Translations under genes and position numbers: made by a program
The notes under the pieces: generated by a model
The model's input: the letters and a program-made list of their open reading frames with translations, nothing else
Databases searched by the model: none
Told to the model about the DNA's origin: nothing
From: Paraescarpia echinospica
Taxonomy: Eukaryota; Annelida; Polychaeta; Sabellida; Siboglinidae
Length of the DNA: 64,000 bases
Reading direction: 5' to 3'
NCBI GenBank assembly: GCA_020002185.1
Contig: CM034531.1
Coordinates: forward strand, 71,116,049-71,180,048
Shown here: positions 22,501 to 34,585 of the stretch, piece by piece
Layout: every line of letters starts with the position of its first letter
Numbering within the stretch: position 1 is the first letter of the stretch

Positions 22501-24689
22501 CTGGAGTGTTTGGTTCATGTTTGTTTCAGCCAACAAGTTTGCTCATGTTATGTGTAATGTTCGGGGAGCAGAAGTAATTATTTGAATACACAGTAACGCT
22601 CAGCCACTCGTGACTCCCTGGAGTCGCTGGCTTCGTTTTAGAACTTGGGGGCAGGTGTCCGCTCGGTTCTCACTGATGGTACAGTTATGACCGGCGAAGT
22701 CAGTTTACCAGTACTAGTTTGATTTTGCCGACTTCCAGACATTGTGTAGGATATATGCCGTGGGTAGTGTGTAGTCATTACCCCTGACTCGTGAGGATGC
22801 AGCACTAAGGAAGAGCACAATTTTTTCCCGCAGGTGCAGATTGAGCGGAGTCGGAGGATGTCGGAGGCGGCCATGTTGGAGCGACACATCATGCAGGCGC
22901 AGGCTCGGGCCACGTCGGCCGATGAGCGAGAACTCACCAGGATCAGCTCACTCAAAGAGGGATTTCCTGACCTTGGTCTCCCTCCAAGTGAGTCTTGCTC
23001 CATCTCCAGTCAACACAGGTTGGGTGGAGTAATTGTAGCAGTAGTAAAATTGTTATGTCATCATGATGACGATGTAACGTTTACAGTGTGTTTTCAGTGG
23101 GCTATTAGAAAACACACTCCTACATCATCAATTATATAGCTTTAGATTGAGATATATTGTCAGTTCACAACAATATATTACATTACACAAACCAATAATA
23201 AAATAATACATGACATGTCGTAACAATTACAACAATTACAACAATTCTAAAAACATCAGTTATATTAACAGTTATAGGAAGAAAGAAAAAATTGTAAAAT
23301 AAATATAAATTAAAATAAATTTCCCAGTAAAATATCAAGAGCTATATAGGCATATCAATTACATTTTTTTTCTCACAATTACACAATGTGTTTTTTTCCA
23401 TGACAAATTGATCCTAACTGGCCCGTTTGTTTGTTCCATGACAGGTCGGTCCAAACTGGCCCATGTGTTTGTTCTGTGACAGGTCGGTCCTAACTGGCCC
23501 ATGTGTTTGTTCTGTGACAGGTCGGTCCTAACTGGCCCATGTGTTTGTTCCATCAAAAGTTGGTCCTAACTGGCCCATGTGTTTGTTCTGTGACAGGTCG
23601 GTCCTAACTGGCCCATGTGTTCATTCCATGACAGGTCAGTCCTAACTGGCCCATGTGTTTGTTCGGTGACAAGTTGGTCCTAACTGGCCCATGTGTTTGT
23701 TCGGTGACAGGTCGGTCCTAACTGTCCCATGTGTTTGTTCGATGACAGGTCGGTCCTAACTGTCCCATGTGTTTGTTCGGTGACAGGTCGGTCCTAACTG
23801 GCCCATGTGTTTGTTCCATGACAGGTCAGTCTTAACTGGCCCATGTGTTTGTTCAGTGACAGGTCGGTCCTAACTGGCCCATGTGTTTGTTCCATGACAG
23901 GTCGGTCCTACTACAGGTCATGCATTGACAGCGACCTCTTGCGGCGACATAAACTGATCACACCCGAAGACTTTGTGAAGGAAGAATGTCTTCCTGTGCC
24001 AGCGCCGTCTGGTGAGCAAACCTACAAATGTTTGGGGAGGGAAGACCTTTTGGAATAATATTTGTGTTTTCGGTTACACGTTCTCCAATTAGTTAGGGTT
24101 TCCTTTATTCTGTTCTTCTGGGAGGAAATATTTGAGGTTTGTAGGCATTTGAATATTTTCCTGGTAATTTTTGTTGTAGTAAAGGTACTCACCACAATTT
24201 ATATACACCAATGTGAGATCAAACATATTTCAGGTATTTTTATACCAAGAGTCTGGGTCTGCTACAAGGAATATTTTACACTCACTTCCTCTCTCACACA
24301 CTCACTCACACACTCACACTCACACACTCACTCATACACACATTCACTCACACTCACTCACTCACTCACTCACACACTCACTCACACACTCTCACACATT
24401 CACTCACGCACACTCTCACTCTCTCACACACTCACTCACCCACTCACTCACTCACTCACTCACTCACTCACTCACTCACTCACTCACTCACTCACTCACT
24501 CACTCACTCACTCACTCACACACTCTCACACATTCACTCACACATTCACTCACACTCACTCACTCACTCACACACTCTCACACATTCACTCACACTCACT
24601 CACACTCTCACTCTCTCACACACTCACTCACACACTCACACAATCACTCACTCACACACTCACACAATCACTCACTCACACACTCACTG

Positions 24690-24765
<76 letters not shown>

Positions 24766-27700
24766 TCACGCACACACACTCAGTCACTCATGCACACGCT
24801 ACACACACACACACACACACACCCTCTTTATGTTACCCTGCTCTGTGTTCAGGTTCCCCACTGCCGATGTACACCAAGAGCACGAGGTCGTCGTTCATCA
24901 AGACACGAGCGAGTCTGGAGGAGGAGGTGATGCCCCACATAGAGCAACAGGAGAGCTTCCAACACATAGCCAGCGACTTTGACACAGATGCCACGCTTGA
25001 GATGCTCCCTCCAAAGGTCACGGTGAGAACATAGTGCTCTACCCAACTTTATATGTTAAGAATGTAAGTGATGCAATTCTTCCCATAGAAACCTCAAAGT
25101 TAAGGGTAAGTCCTCAGTCCTCAGTACTGCTCAACGTGCTTTACACTTTACTCCCTGGCAGGCCTGTTCAATCGAACACCATCTCGACTTCTCTGGGAAG
25201 CAGTTAAAGGGTCACTTGACTTTCCATGATTCAGGTTTTCTCTTACAACAGCTAAGGAGTGACTGGGAACACATTTCCCACTGAAATTTACACCTTTGAT
25301 GTAGGTCTACTCCTTGGATATATGGGAGAGAGATTAAGGAGTGAGAACCTGCATCTTGCACCTATAGTAAAACAATTGACAACTCTGTGAGAAGGGCATG
25401 TTTCGCATAGACACAAACATGTGGGGCCTCAGTAAGTCAAAGGCTTCCTTGTCTACTTGCCATCGCTAAATCTTGTAGAAGCAATGCAGTCAATGACTGC
25501 TAGCTCTACTTATGTGGTTGTCTTATAGGAAGTGAGGGTGTCTCGGGGCAACAAAGCGAAGCAGCTGTGGATGGCTGAGATGCAGGCAGATGAACGCGAA
25601 CAGAATCGAGCTCAACTTGCAATTCTCGAGGACCGTGTCAACTACCTTCGCAACAAGCGCTTTCTCGAACCTTCTGACCCCAAGGCCGCCAGCTCGCTCA
25701 TCAGACCAAAACATCTAAGGCCAAAAGAATTTGGCATAAAACCCATGCCTGATCCAGTGGTGTATGTATGCAAGTTTACAACATTCTCTTCTTTTTAATT
25801 TTCTCTCATTACTCTCCAAGTATTAAACGTTTACCCCATATCCGTGGTTGTCTTCGGCTGTGTTTGCCCTCCACCAGTGGCCTCCATACCTTAAGTATCT
25901 TCCTCACTCCTTACTGCGTATCCAGACCAATGTAGCCTACATTTTATTTACTTTAGGGCATTTAAACATGATTAAATTATATGTGTTGTTTGATGGATGG
26001 TCAATATTATCTACAGTAAGTCAAATACACTGTGTTACTTGTATATCAGTTTGTCTTGCAATGTATGTATTTGAGATTTGCACACTCTGGCTGTAGGGTC
26101 AACAACACATTTATCCATTACAGTTTTGAGGAGCCAGATGATGTTTTTCTGGCTCGGCCAAAGGTCATCCAATTCACACAATATGCTGTTGGCATTGTCT
26201 ATGAGGTAATGTTGTACATATGTTATCTAGGATTCATAATTATTTAAAAAGTATATAAAAGCAACCTTTGAATTCACCCACACAAGCCCAAAGAAATGAA
26301 TGCTGTACTGCACTGTTTATGTTTATAAAGGCTAATGTATAACCATTAGCCTAATTAATCACAACTCTATATATAGACGTATAGTTCCTGTTTGCCTGCC
26401 AAACCATCTGTATCCTCAGCAAGTTGGGGCTGGACAGGAAGTAGGAAGAAGAAAAGGATAGTACTTGTGTAATCAACACATTCACCTACATTTGGGGCTG
26501 CCAGAATCTAACTGTGATGATGTATTATCAGTTGCTGGGGACAGTAGCACAGTTGTTAGAATGTTCTGTCAAGTAAAAATGTTTTGTTAAACATTCAGTC
26601 AAAATGTTCAGTGAGATGTTCAGTCAAATATTCAGTCAAACATTCAACTAGACATGTCTGGTGTTCTGTCAAATGTTTCATCTTTCAAACAGGTTGTCAA
26701 ACAGTTTGTCAAACAGTATGTCAAACAATTTGTCAAACATTCTGTTAAACATTCTGTTGAGTGTTCTGTCAAATGTTCTATCACGTTCTATCAAATGTTC
26801 CATCAAATGTTCTGTCAAACATTCTATCTAATGTTCTGTCAAACATTCTTTCTGTCAAATGTTGTTCTGTGTGCAGATGACGCTGGAGTTGAAGAATATC
26901 TCATCAGTACTTCGCCCAGTGCGTGTGATTCCACCAAAGACAGAACACTTCTCCGTCAGTCTTGGTAAGTCATCTTGTTTACCAGTGGAAGTCCTACTCA
27001 CTTTGTTTCTTACATGTAACTACCAGTTACTTATATGTAATTAGCAGTGAAAAAATAAAATCATGTAAGTAAACATCCTTATATCAAGTGAAAATAGATG
27101 GACACTATGTGAATGCTGTAAAAAAATAAAACTCGGTAGTTGGATAAATTTAGGAAAATTCTTAATTTTGGAGCATGAATATTAAACAAATAATATGTTT
27201 TAAACCCAAATGAAAACATCTTTTGTACAGTCCAGTTTTCGAAGCCAAATGCCTTATTTCAGTCCACAGTTGCATATACATAATAGCAACACTATAATTC
27301 TGGACGTACAATAATAAACGTCTTACAACTGACTGCTGTTATCCCCGCCAGGTGCCTTCCCCGGGGAGCATGGACTTGTTGCTCCTGGCATGAGCTGCTA
27401 CTACACCATTCGCTTCTCCCCGGACAGTCTCGGCGACTTCGATGACATTCTCAAGATCGAAACCCAGGCTAGGGAGCCACTGTATGTGCCGCTAGAGGGA
27501 CGCAGACCACCGCCGATACTGAGTTGTACGTTTCACGCGAACATTGGTGAAATATAGGCTTGACAGTTTTTGTACAATGGTTTTCTTTGCTTTTCACTAT
27601 TGGAAAATATGCTCAAAACAAGTCATGTTCATAATAACTAATTATCTAGTTGCTGTTGACTACATTTACAGTACCTTTTGAATAACATCTTCTGTAATTT

Positions 27701-28520
27701 CATCTCAAATTAAATAACAAATTGTTTGGGCATGAATTTAGCAAGTGTGACAGATATCAGATAAGGGTAGATTACACATAACTGAACAAATGTTGGATTC
27801 TTGCAATAATCCAATGGCTTCCCACTGGAGCTTATCATTTTGGTGCTTGTAAATGTTAAATGTCACCTTGTAGGTTGAATGAGTGACATTGATGTGTTTC
27901 CCGCAGTGTCTGACACATTCCGTATGGAGGAGTGTCTGATCGGTGGCTACAAGGTGGGGCAGTTCACGGTCAAGAACACGGGGGGTGCCGGGCGCTTCTG
28001 TGTCATGCCAGTCTCTTCCTGGCCTGCTGCCAACTTCAAGGTCAGTCGCCTCCATGGCAACATAACCTTAGTGATGTAGTAACTCGGACTGACTGCTGTT
28101 TTATACCTATAAATGTTTGAAAGGAAAGAAATTGTGCAAGTTTACTACAGTTTGTGTAAAGATGGTAACAGAAAATAACGATAGTTGCAAAAACAAAAGT
28201 GCTAGCAAAAGTATTAATTAACATATTTATCTTATACATATAATAATAAAATATATCTATGCATGTAGTTGTTAACAATTTGAAATTTGCAATAACTCTC
28301 TTGTGGCATAGCTCTAACATCGTATTAATGGATTTTTGCTCTGGCTTGAAGTGATTCTGTGGAGTTGACTGTACTGTCAAGTGACATTGTTGACCCCTTG
28401 ACCCATGTGTCCTCTCAGACAGTCATTTCCTCCAGCTGTGTGGTGTTGCCACCGTTTGAGGTTCGCCCGTCCATGTTTGAGCTGAGACGTGACAGCACCA
28501 TGCTCCTTGAAGTGCTCTTT
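19501..28520 (+). CDS. DLEC1: DLEC1 (CFAP81), N-terminal 497 codons, 3' part lost in gap
   Basis: Coding exons are 19471-19743 (ATG at 19501), 22834-22987, 23901-24011, 24853-25022, 25529-25761, 26124-26205, 26877-26964, 27352-27525, 27907-28040 and 28419-28520. All phases agree. Segments aligning with human DLEC1 as I remember it include QDVSHLLTKIF (34-44), MLERHIMQAQAR, SCIDSDLLRRHKLITPEDF, DDVFLARPKVIQFT, HGLVAPGMSCYYTIRFSPD, SLGDFDD..ETQ, REPLYVPLEGRRPPPILS and EECLIGGYKVGQF. DLEC1 is a large protein (about 1,750 aa in human) with ASH/MSP-like beta domains, linked to cilia and known as a tumour-suppressor candidate. The frame is open into the N run at 28521. No later DLEC1 exons are recognisable after 29520. 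The acceptor of the 23901 exon lies in a tandem repeat. Confidence 0.94.
19915..20730 (-). mobile_element. LINE 3' fragment (reverse-transcriptase C-terminus)
   Basis: The minus-strand frame near 20452-20718 carries THAHNTRKENNFES and MWNCLNTNIKNCTNV, typical of the C-terminal end of CR1/Rex-like LINE polyproteins. The 3' end carries ttgaataaaattcaattcaa, a usual LINE tail. It is truncated at the 5' end and lies within DLEC1 intron sequence. Confidence 0.65.
20896..22037. mobile_element. pogo/Tigger-like DNA element, non-autonomous
   Basis: The left terminus CAGTCGTGCCTCGTTATAAC and the right terminus, inverted, CAGTCGCGCTTCGTTATAAC differ at two positions. Both are flanked by TA (20894-20895, 22038-22039). 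The sub-terminal motif tataacacg recurs at both ends. TA target duplication and CAGT..CCTCGTTATAACG termini are characteristic of the pogo/Tigger branch of Tc1/mariner. Internal frames are short and show no recognisable transposase. It is 1,142 bp, in the DLEC1 intron 19744-22833. Confidence 0.8.
22225..22325 (+). mobile_element. SINE fragment
   Basis: The stretch cagttcactcagctgtacaa, gagtatctgac and atggctgaatgctttcc matches the body of the tRNA-derived SINE at 34198-34493, in the opposite orientation. The head is missing. Confidence 0.5.
23406..23910. repeat. 38-bp minisatellite spanning a DLEC1 exon acceptor, 13 copies
   Basis: The unit is gtcggtcctaactggccc + atgtgtttgttctgtgacag. The real exon starts at 23901, directly after gtttgttccatgacag, with GTCGGTCCTAC. 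Each upstream unit therefore repeats the intron end, the AG and about ten exon bases. In the real copy the codon is TAC. In the repeats it is TAA. Confidence 0.95.
24283..24826. repeat. Simple repeat (CACT)n / (CA)n before a DLEC1 exon
   Basis: Runs of cactcact and a pure ca stretch (about 24693-24760) occupy the end of the intron before the exon at 24853. The His/Thr/Ser/Leu-rich frames across it are not genes. Confidence 0.95.
25113..25207 (-). mobile_element. SINE fragment (3' part)
   Basis: The stretch tactgctcaacgtgcttta and caatcgaacaccatctcgac, ttctctgggaagca matches the SINE 3' part at 34200-34290. It lies inside a DLEC1 intron. Confidence 0.55.
26565..26868. repeat. Degenerate repeat of about 10-20 bp at the end of a DLEC1 intron
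   Basis: Reiterated tctgtcaaatgt, ttcagtcaaa and gtcaaacattctg stop about 10 bp before the acceptor gtgtgcag at 26869-26876. It abuts the exon but does not overlap it. Confidence 0.8.
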
Positions 28521-29520
28521 NNNNNNNNNNNNNNNNNNNNNNNNNNNNNNNNNNNNNNNNNNNNNNNNNNNNNNNNNNNNNNNNNNNNNNNNNNNNNNNN
28601 NNNNNNNNNNNNNNNNNNNNNNNNNNNNNNNNNNNNNNNNNNNNNNNNNNNNNNNNNNNNNNNNNNNNNNNNNNNNNNNNNNNNNNNNNNNNNNNNNNNN
28701 NNNNNNNNNNNNNNNNNNNNNNNNNNNNNNNNNNNNNNNNNNNNNNNNNNNNNNNNNNNNNNNNNNNNNNNNNNNNNNNNNNNNNNNNNNNNNNNNNNNN
28801 NNNNNNNNNNNNNNNNNNNNNNNNNNNNNNNNNNNNNNNNNNNNNNNNNNNNNNNNNNNNNNNNNNNNNNNNNNNNNNNNNNNNNNNNNNNNNNNNNNNN
28901 NNNNNNNNNNNNNNNNNNNNNNNNNNNNNNNNNNNNNNNNNNNNNNNNNNNNNNNNNNNNNNNNNNNNNNNNNNNNNNNNNNNNNNNNNNNNNNNNNNNN
29001 NNNNNNNNNNNNNNNNNNNNNNNNNNNNNNNNNNNNNNNNNNNNNNNNNNNNNNNNNNNNNNNNNNNNNNNNNNNNNNNNNNNNNNNNNNNNNNNNNNNN
29101 NNNNNNNNNNNNNNNNNNNNNNNNNNNNNNNNNNNNNNNNNNNNNNNNNNNNNNNNNNNNNNNNNNNNNNNNNNNNNNNNNNNNNNNNNNNNNNNNNNNN
29201 NNNNNNNNNNNNNNNNNNNNNNNNNNNNNNNNNNNNNNNNNNNNNNNNNNNNNNNNNNNNNNNNNNNNNNNNNNNNNNNNNNNNNNNNNNNNNNNNNNNN
29301 NNNNNNNNNNNNNNNNNNNNNNNNNNNNNNNNNNNNNNNNNNNNNNNNNNNNNNNNNNNNNNNNNNNNNNNNNNNNNNNNNNNNNNNNNNNNNNNNNNNN
29401 NNNNNNNNNNNNNNNNNNNNNNNNNNNNNNNNNNNNNNNNNNNNNNNNNNNNNNNNNNNNNNNNNNNNNNNNNNNNNNNNNNNNNNNNNNNNNNNNNNNN
29501 NNNNNNNNNNNNNNNNNNNN
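28521..29520. other. Assembly gap (1000 N)
   Basis: The run is exactly 1000 N, a typical placeholder length. It cuts DLEC1 inside the exon starting at 28419. Confidence 0.99.
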
Positions 29521-32500
29521 AGGTTGACATAAGAATGTAGTGACGCCTGACTAGCTCTACAATTGGTGATGGAAAGGTGGGTGCCAGGGTCTGGCAGTTA
29601 TGGCATGAGTCTTCGGGCAACATGGGTCTTCGGGCAACAACTTTCAACGCTGTGAGAGAGGTTCAGTGTCGAGCATTCTTCGGTGAACTACATCGGTTTA
29701 GATATCAATGACATCACTGTATGTTTTCGCTATCTTTGATGGTACTGCATACCAGCTTCCTGACTTTTTGCTGTACATCTGCATCTACCTATACCGAAGA
29801 AAAAGTGACAATTAGCATGGCTCTGACATGTATGATATTTTTATACGTGACGACACATTTATCAAAAGTCAATAATACAAGGTATTTGTATTCACTTCAA
29901 CTATAACTTTTACCAGTGTCCTTGAAAAAATACGTGAATTATCCAGCATTGTTATAGTGGTAGGGTTTCATTGTCTTTGTGTTGCTGATAGTCAGTGGCA
30001 GCCAGCTGAGTTCTTGCAACATACACCAAGCACTTGTTATGTACAACACAAGTTTATGATGAAGTAATGGTATTGAAAGCCTTTTTACATTTTTCAGCAA
30101 CAGTCTGTTGATACACTGGCAGCAGCATTTTACTTGTTTAAATTATGTATGAATCATGAGGACTGTTATATATTTTTCATGCCACGTATCATCTTTCTAA
30201 ATTATTCTTTTTATCACTATTTTATATTTTAACAAATAATTTACATTACATTTTCATTTCACATGATAATTAAACAACACCCGAATAAGGTTAGTTCTGA
30301 TATTGTGTACTATCCAGTCCTCGGGATTGCTCAAAGCACTTTACTGGCTCCCTGGCAGACCTGTTAAATCGAAAACACCATCTTGACTTATGTGGGAAGC
30401 ATTAAGCTGAAATTAATATGCGAAGACTATCCACCACTGTCTGTAGCAGGTACTCTTCATACAGCTGAGTAAACTGGAGCAATGTAGCATGTAGTGATTG
30501 TATATGTAATTCTCAGTCACATAGGGATGACTCTGTGTAGTCTAGTCACTATTTTAAGTTCAACTAAACATCTTTCTAAGTAATTTTCTCTCATTGGTTT
30601 ACATTTTATGGGTATTAAATATTAAAAATTGTTGTTAAATACACATAATTGTTTAGTCACTAATTTTGTGAGTTGTAAACATATAAGACTTGTATAAACT
30701 ACAACTAGCATTTGATATCACATGTACTAACTAGTTTTGTTTTTTGCAACAAAGAATCGTGATAAAAGTAACTGTTTTTTTTTTTATATGTACCTAACAT
30801 TTTTTTAACCTCTTCCTAATTTTTGTTTCTATTGTTGCTTTGCATATTATGTGCATGTGATGTGTATGTGATATTAAAAATTATTACATTATACACATCA
30901 AGTGCAGTGATTGTACCTGTAGTTGTATTGTACTTTTCATAATTTTGTAGTCAATCTTATCAAATAGTTTCAATAAAATGTTTGTACTTTACATTGTCTT
31001 TACTTTAATTCACATGCATTTCTAACAACAATATGCAATTTAACGAGGACACCCATTCATGCAAAATCCTCATGCAGACAAACAAAACATTCACATACAG
31101 GGGTGGATCCAGAAATTGAGCCTGGCCGAACCAAATGGTGTAGTCTAAATTTTGGCGCTACTGTGCCGCCATAACTATAACTTCGGCCGCTTGGCTGGAG
31201 TGGTGATATCGGAAAACGGGGGGGGGGTGCTAATGAAACATACTTGCACTGTATATATGAAGTTATGTTTGCAACAGAAATATTCCAAATTAAATAAATA
31301 GACCATTAAGTTCAAAAATTGAACTGCAAATTAAATGTAGAATGCAACTGAAAGTTTCACAAAAGCCGTATCAACCAAAGATGGTGTAACTACCCTAAGA
31401 TTGGTCAGAATAAAGCAATTGTTAAAACCAATCACATATGTTTGCATATCTTCCAATTATTATGCTATGATTTATATATATATAACATTTGCATAGCAGC
31501 ATCAATTAATACTTACGTTTGTTCTAACTGTCCTGAGCTGCATCCAGCCTCAGGAAGTGACTGGACACCTGAGCTGCCTTTGCTACGAACACTGATGCTC
31601 GATAGAGCCACCACAGATCTTGTCATATGTGATGGCTGCAGTGATGTTGAGGTAGTTCACGCCTTTGTGTTGAAGCTGTCGAACAGAGTCATGAATTGGA
31701 ATATGGAATGAGTAAGATTATTTGTGAAAATGAACATGGTTTGACAGGACTACTACCCGTCAATATATATATAATATGCATGTGTGTGGTATGTAACTTG
31801 TAAACTTTCATTAACAGGTAAAAATATGTTGCCCAAAGGCCATTTGCCCAGCACTCACGAGTGAAAAGGTCATTTGCCCAGTTGTGAAACAATTACAATG
31901 ATATGAGAGTTATTATTGTATATATATTGTAAAAGTGTAGTACATAACAAACAACTAGACAATTTACAACTTATTAACTAAGTATAGGTAGAACACAGAT
32001 GGGCTGGAAAGAAGGTTACAGGAAATCAAGTCAAATTAATTTTATTAAAAAAATATAAAATAAATAACAAGTTTTGCAATTTTTCACTGATAGTTCAACA
32101 AAAGAAAGTTTTAGGAATTCAATAGTAAACCATGCAAAATACCCAATGCCTTAGTTGTGGTCTCAATGTGTCATTCATCTAACAAGGCTAATTAATGAGG
32201 AGGACATTTGGCTGGCAGTGGGTGAACCCCTGGCAGTATCCACAAAGTTCTACTGTTTACTCAGAAGGTGGATTACCAGCTGTTACTGTCCAATGATCAA
32301 TATCCCCTTTGTTCTTTAGCTGGACTGCAAGGTGCCACTGCAAGCTGGCTACACTTGTCTAAAGGCTGGCTGAGTCACTGTAAGTCTTTAGAAGAAGATT
32401 CCAGCAGTCAGTAGTGTCTCTTATGAGAGCAACAAAGGCATTCTATTATGGATTTCCTGGCTTGATTTAACAAACAAAAATGATTATGGCCTTTCAACTA

Positions 32501-33039
32501 TTTGCAACTGTGGTTATTAACTAGAGGTCTCTGACTGGGAAAGTATGTTCCTTGAAGCGAAGCCTCTGTGGCTTCAGTGTCATCAATGTGCAAACAATTT
32601 GTAAACTGTCCTGTCAGAAACCTAGCTGCCAACCCTGACTGTATTTGAATTGAATCACCCAAAGTGAGATGAAGTGAATTAATTAAATGAAACGGAAAAC
32701 AACATTTACAAAATTTGTCTACAAAATGTATGAATGTAGAAGTATACATTACCAAATGCATGTTATTGATAAATTGAAAGACCAAAATAAAAAACAATTA
32801 AAAACAGAACTTCTCTATAATTTACATGTACAAGAGGATTTGTAACTTAACAAAACATGGGCTGCAATTCTTTGTATAGTAACGGTAATTCTCTGCTCTC
32901 TCACATAAATCAGTTGCAAGCTATCGATACATGTTACGAAGGCCTACATGTTATTGTTATGGACATTTTCACAGTATTGAGGGGTGGTGGTTTTGTTAAC
33001 ATAATAAGCAACATAATATTATATTCATACGAATAAATA
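29521..33039. other. Non-coding or unassigned region after the gap
   Basis: It is AT-rich, with no DLEC1 continuation recognised. A SINE fragment lies at 30306-30490. Near 31099 caggggtggatccag resembles the terminus of hAT-type MITEs, but no partner end was found. An open plus-strand stretch at about 31500-31711, flanked by possible splice signals, is unrecognised. A minus-strand stretch at about 32510-32690 is also unassigned. Confidence 0.5.
30306..30490 (-). mobile_element. SINE fragment lacking the tRNA head
   Basis: The series atccagtcctcgggattgct, caaagcactttac, ccctggcagacctgtt, tatccaccactgtctg and agctgagtaaactggagcaa matches 34198-34385 in the same order and orientation. Confidence 0.65.
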
Positions 33040-33425
33040 TGCGTTGAATGAATGAACGTTTATTCAACAACAACAACATAATACATGCACAGTATGGTTT
33101 GCTGCTGCTGCTGAAAGGACATATCTGGAGTCTTAGACTTATGGGTTGCTATGCCCTTCTCGAACTAAAAAAACCTGAATAAATACATCACGAATTATAT
33201 ATAAATTACAAGATAATATTCACAACTCACATATAAACTTTTTAGTGCTTGTGTTACTATTACAAAAAGTCACCTTCAATTAACAATTCACAAATATGTA
33301 GAAAGTAATGAGAACTTGATTGCTTTTTTAAATTGTGTTAAACTTGGAAGCTGAGTCAGTTTATTTGGTAAATTGTTCCACGTTTTTATACCCTTGACGG
33401 TGATGCGTGGCTCAGGCTGACTACT
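33040..33425 (-). mobile_element. LINE 3' fragment
   Basis: On the minus strand a frame reads RITVKGIKTWNNLPNKLTQL then FKKAIKFSLL and a stop, the typical C-terminus of non-LTR polyproteins. It is followed by a 3' tail with tgttgttgttgaataaac and attcattc. It is truncated at the 5' end. Confidence 0.7.
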
Positions 33426-34197
33426 TTGAAATTACTAACTTCTCTAGAAGAAGTTTTGCAAACGCAGCATCTGTTCTTAGTCTTACTCCAGCTCTTTCTT
33501 TTGTGAGTTGTGTTGTTCCACAAATCCATACTGGTTTTTCCCAAATAAACCATCTGACGCGAATACTGACTGTCTGTCGTTGTCTGCGTAATTTGGCCCT
33601 TTTTTGCTGAGTCGGTGGCATATGTCCGGGAACATCCCATCGCCGGCGTAAATGCCATAAAATAAGAACGTGTTGTATAAACACTTGCGAACACTGTACA
33701 ATCAACAAAAACGGCTTGATTGAGGCACCATTCTTGAGGGTCAGAGGTCAGTCTCGCCCAAATTCGCAAACACGATATTATATGAAGTTTCCACTTCCAG
33801 ATGCATGTCCAAGTAAGTGTTGCTAGTTTTGACTCCTTCGACTCGAAACCAAATTCAAAATAGTTCGCAGTTTGTTTATTAATTTCAACAAAACGAAGTA
33901 GCACAAGTGCACCAATGAACTAGGATAATATAGTGGATACTTGATAGCTTTGCTTTTTTGGGAAATTAGTCAGAAAACCGAGGAGCATAAAAATCGAACT
34001 GATATTGCAGCTTTAAGCTATATAGTTGTATTATCACCAGATATTAATCGCAATACAACAAACCCCCTCTTTGTTTCAAGTTTTAACTTTGTTTTTAGTT
34101 TCAAATGAAATGCTCAGAGCTGCATGGTTTGTAAGTTGGACTCTGTGCTGTGACAATGTAATGTTTATAAAAAAGTAATCACTTATATAATAACGCA

Positions 34198-34493
34198 GTA
34201 TCCAGTCCTGATGACTGCTCAAAGCACTTTACTCCCTAGCAGACTTGTTTGATCGAGCACCATCTCAACTTCTCTGGGAAGCATTCAGCCATGCCACAAT
34301 TAATGCACAAAGGCTATTTGTACACAAATATCCACCACTGTCTATAGCCAGGTACTCATTCATATGGCTGAGTGAACTGGAGCAACGTAAAGTGAACGAA
34401 CTTGCCCAAGGTTCAACACAGCAGCACTGAATTCGAACCAGGGTTCTCTTGATTGAGAGTCCAACGTTCTAGTCACTGAGCTAATGCGCTCTA
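34198..34493 (-). mobile_element. tRNA-derived SINE, full head and body
   Basis: On the minus strand the head reads gcgcattagctcagtgacta (A-box-like tagctcagtg) and then ccctggttcgaattcagt (B-box-like ggttcgaatt). The body is cactcagccatatgaatgag..cagtggtggatatttgtgt..gctgaatgcttcccagag. It is the best copy of the family seen in fragments at 15782, 22225, 25113 and 30306. Confidence 0.8.
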
Positions 34494-34585
34494 TTGTAAC
34501 CGTGTGCATTGTTTCAATGGAGCACATTGTGTAAATACAGATGTATGTATGTATATTGAATTGAAAAGCATGGAAATAACTAACC

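Noticed and set aside
24062..25034. His/Thr/Ser/Leu-rich frames
   Set aside because: Translation of (CACT)n and (CA)n runs within a DLEC1 intron. Only 24853-25022 is an exon.
28359..29647. Frames of about 350-410 codons across the gap
   Set aside because: They consist of N. Only the DLEC1 exon 28419-28520 at the left edge is supported.
31500..31711. Possible exon on the plus strand
   Set aside because: The frame is open, with an acceptor-like tagcag and donor-like gtaaga at the edges. No family is recognised and the opposite strand also shows a donor-like signal, so it is left unannotated.
33386..33904. Minus-strand frame of 172 codons
   Set aside because: Two other phases of the same strand are also open, its 3' part overlaps the LINE C-terminus in a different frame, and no domain is visible.
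34440..34493. A genuine tRNA gene
   Set aside because: The head has A- and B-box-like motifs but is fused to a SINE body repeated elsewhere in the window, and it does not show a full cloverleaf.
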